This document shows positions 63,530 through 64,000 of a stretch of 64,000 bases of DNA, one piece after another. The notes under the pieces are model-generated. The model was not told the origin of the DNA. It saw nothing but the letters and a program-made list of their open reading frames with translations, and searched no databases. The stretch covers positions 1,224,501 through 1,288,500 of the forward strand of contig NZ_ASXP01000001.1 in assembly GCF_000445445.1 (NCBI RefSeq). Reading direction: 5' to 3'. Within the stretch, counting starts at the first letter, position 1; the number at the start of each line of letters is the position of its first letter. Position numbers and translations under genes: made by a program. This DNA is from Sporomusa ovata DSM 2662 (GTDB lineage: Bacteria; Bacillota; Negativicutes; Sporomusales; Sporomusaceae).

Positions 63530-64000
63530 ATGAAAAAGCTATACCAAAACTTAGTTAAGCTGCTTTCAACTGGCGAAAATGTTGTTTTGGCTACCATCTT
63601 TCATAGTGCTGGGTCAGCCCCGCGTTCCGCCGGAGCCAAGATGATAATTTGTCCAGATGGCTCCATTATTGGTACCGTTGGCGGCGGGCGGGTAGAAGCC
63701 GATACAATTGAATTAGCAAAAGAAGTGTTGGCAAACCGCCAATCGGTAATATTGCCTTTTGATTTGACAGGTGCAGATGCAGCTGGGTTGGGCATGATCT
63801 GTGGCGGTAAAGGCGAAATCCTGCTGGATTATCTGGATGCGGCCAATAACGATAATCGACTGATTTATGAAGCCATTCTCGCCACAATGAATAAGGCGCA
63901 AAAGGCATGGCTAATGACAGAATTAAGCAGCCATCCGGTGGCTGGTCAAACAAGACAGCAATGCCTTGTTATGCAGGATGGTACTATTATCGGAAACTTC
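63530..64000 (+). CDS. XdhC-family aldehyde oxidoreductase maturation factor, 3' end outside window
   Basis: ATG 63530 after AGGAGG; 157 codons to the window edge. The XdhC_CoxI domain is clear: VLATIFHSAGSAPRSAGAKMII, GTVGGGRVEADTIELAKE and GMICGGKGEILLDYL. Likely a full-length XdhC whose Rossmann domain lies beyond the edge. It may insert the sulfurated cofactor into the aldehyde oxidoreductases. Confidence 0.88.
   Translation, partial: MKKLYQNLVKLLSTGENVVLATIFHSAGSAPRSAGAKMIICPDGSIIGTVGGGRVEADTIELAKEVLANRQSVILPFDLTGADAAGLGMICGGKGEILLDYLDAANNDNRLIYEAILATMNKAQKAWLMTELSSHPVAGQTRQQCLVMQDGTIIGNF

Noticed and set aside
1..64000. CRISPR arrays, rRNA and tRNA genes, prophage modules
   Set aside because: No regularly spaced direct repeats, no cloverleaf or rRNA sequence and no phage structural genes were seen.

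Overview
The window reads as chromosome of an anaerobic, spore-forming, low-to-mid GC Firmicute, most likely a Negativicute of the Sporomusa/Pelosinus type. Reasons: PolC upstream of a rimP-nusA-infB-rbfA-truB-ribF-rpsO-pnp cluster, a Bacillus-like run of sporulation and lysine-pathway genes, T-box and lysine riboswitch control, and tungsten/molybdenum aldehyde oxidoreductases. The genus is inferred from gene content, not proven.

Region 1 (1-13220) is translation and RNA housekeeping: the 3' part of polC, then a promoter and hairpin, rimP-nusA-rnpM-ylxQ-infB-rbfA-nrnA-truB-ribF, then rpsO and pnp with their own promoter or terminators. Region 2 (13290-27820) matches the B. subtilis ylxY-mlpA-ymxH-asd-dapG-dapA-rnj-tepA-ylzJ order. 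It is enriched with cell-wall enzymes (GH18, amidase), dut, a stress-type protein and dapB behind a lysine riboswitch. The dipicolinate synthase genes of the B. subtilis order are absent, and no ftsK/spoIIIE follows ylzJ.

Region 3 (26100-34100) is accessory and repeat-rich. It holds palindromic dispersed repeats, an HxlR regulator, a DUF3795 gene remnant, a DJ-1/PfpI gene, and an IS1634-type element that is itself broken by an IS3-family element. The outer element is flanked by near-identical direct repeats of about 607 bp, best explained as an exceptionally long target-site duplication.

Region 4 (34100-45830) carries a diguanylate cyclase, an amino-acid ABC importer with two unusual architectures, a tungstate-binding lipoprotein behind a Moco/Tuco-like RNA, a BASS-type transporter behind a T-box, a tungsten-type aldehyde:ferredoxin oxidoreductase with a MoaD-like partner, an IscU-like protein lacking one cysteine, and several small single genes.

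Region 5 (45848-64000) is a molybdenum hydroxylase island. Two paralogous cassettes (MoeA-like molybdopterin-binding protein plus a Desulfovibrio MOP-type aldehyde oxidoreductase) point away from a central sigma-54 activator gene. That gene lies downstream of a Moco-type riboswitch and is split by a -1 frame change at an A8 run. A group II intron remnant sits in front of the left cassette; a good -24/-12 promoter precedes the right one. The right cassette continues into an FAD/dicluster oxidoreductase, small zinc-ribbon proteins, a methyltransferase, three XdhC-family maturation proteins and a C-GCAxxG-C-C protein. Together these look like enzyme, maturation and electron-transfer parts of one regulated aldehyde-oxidation system.
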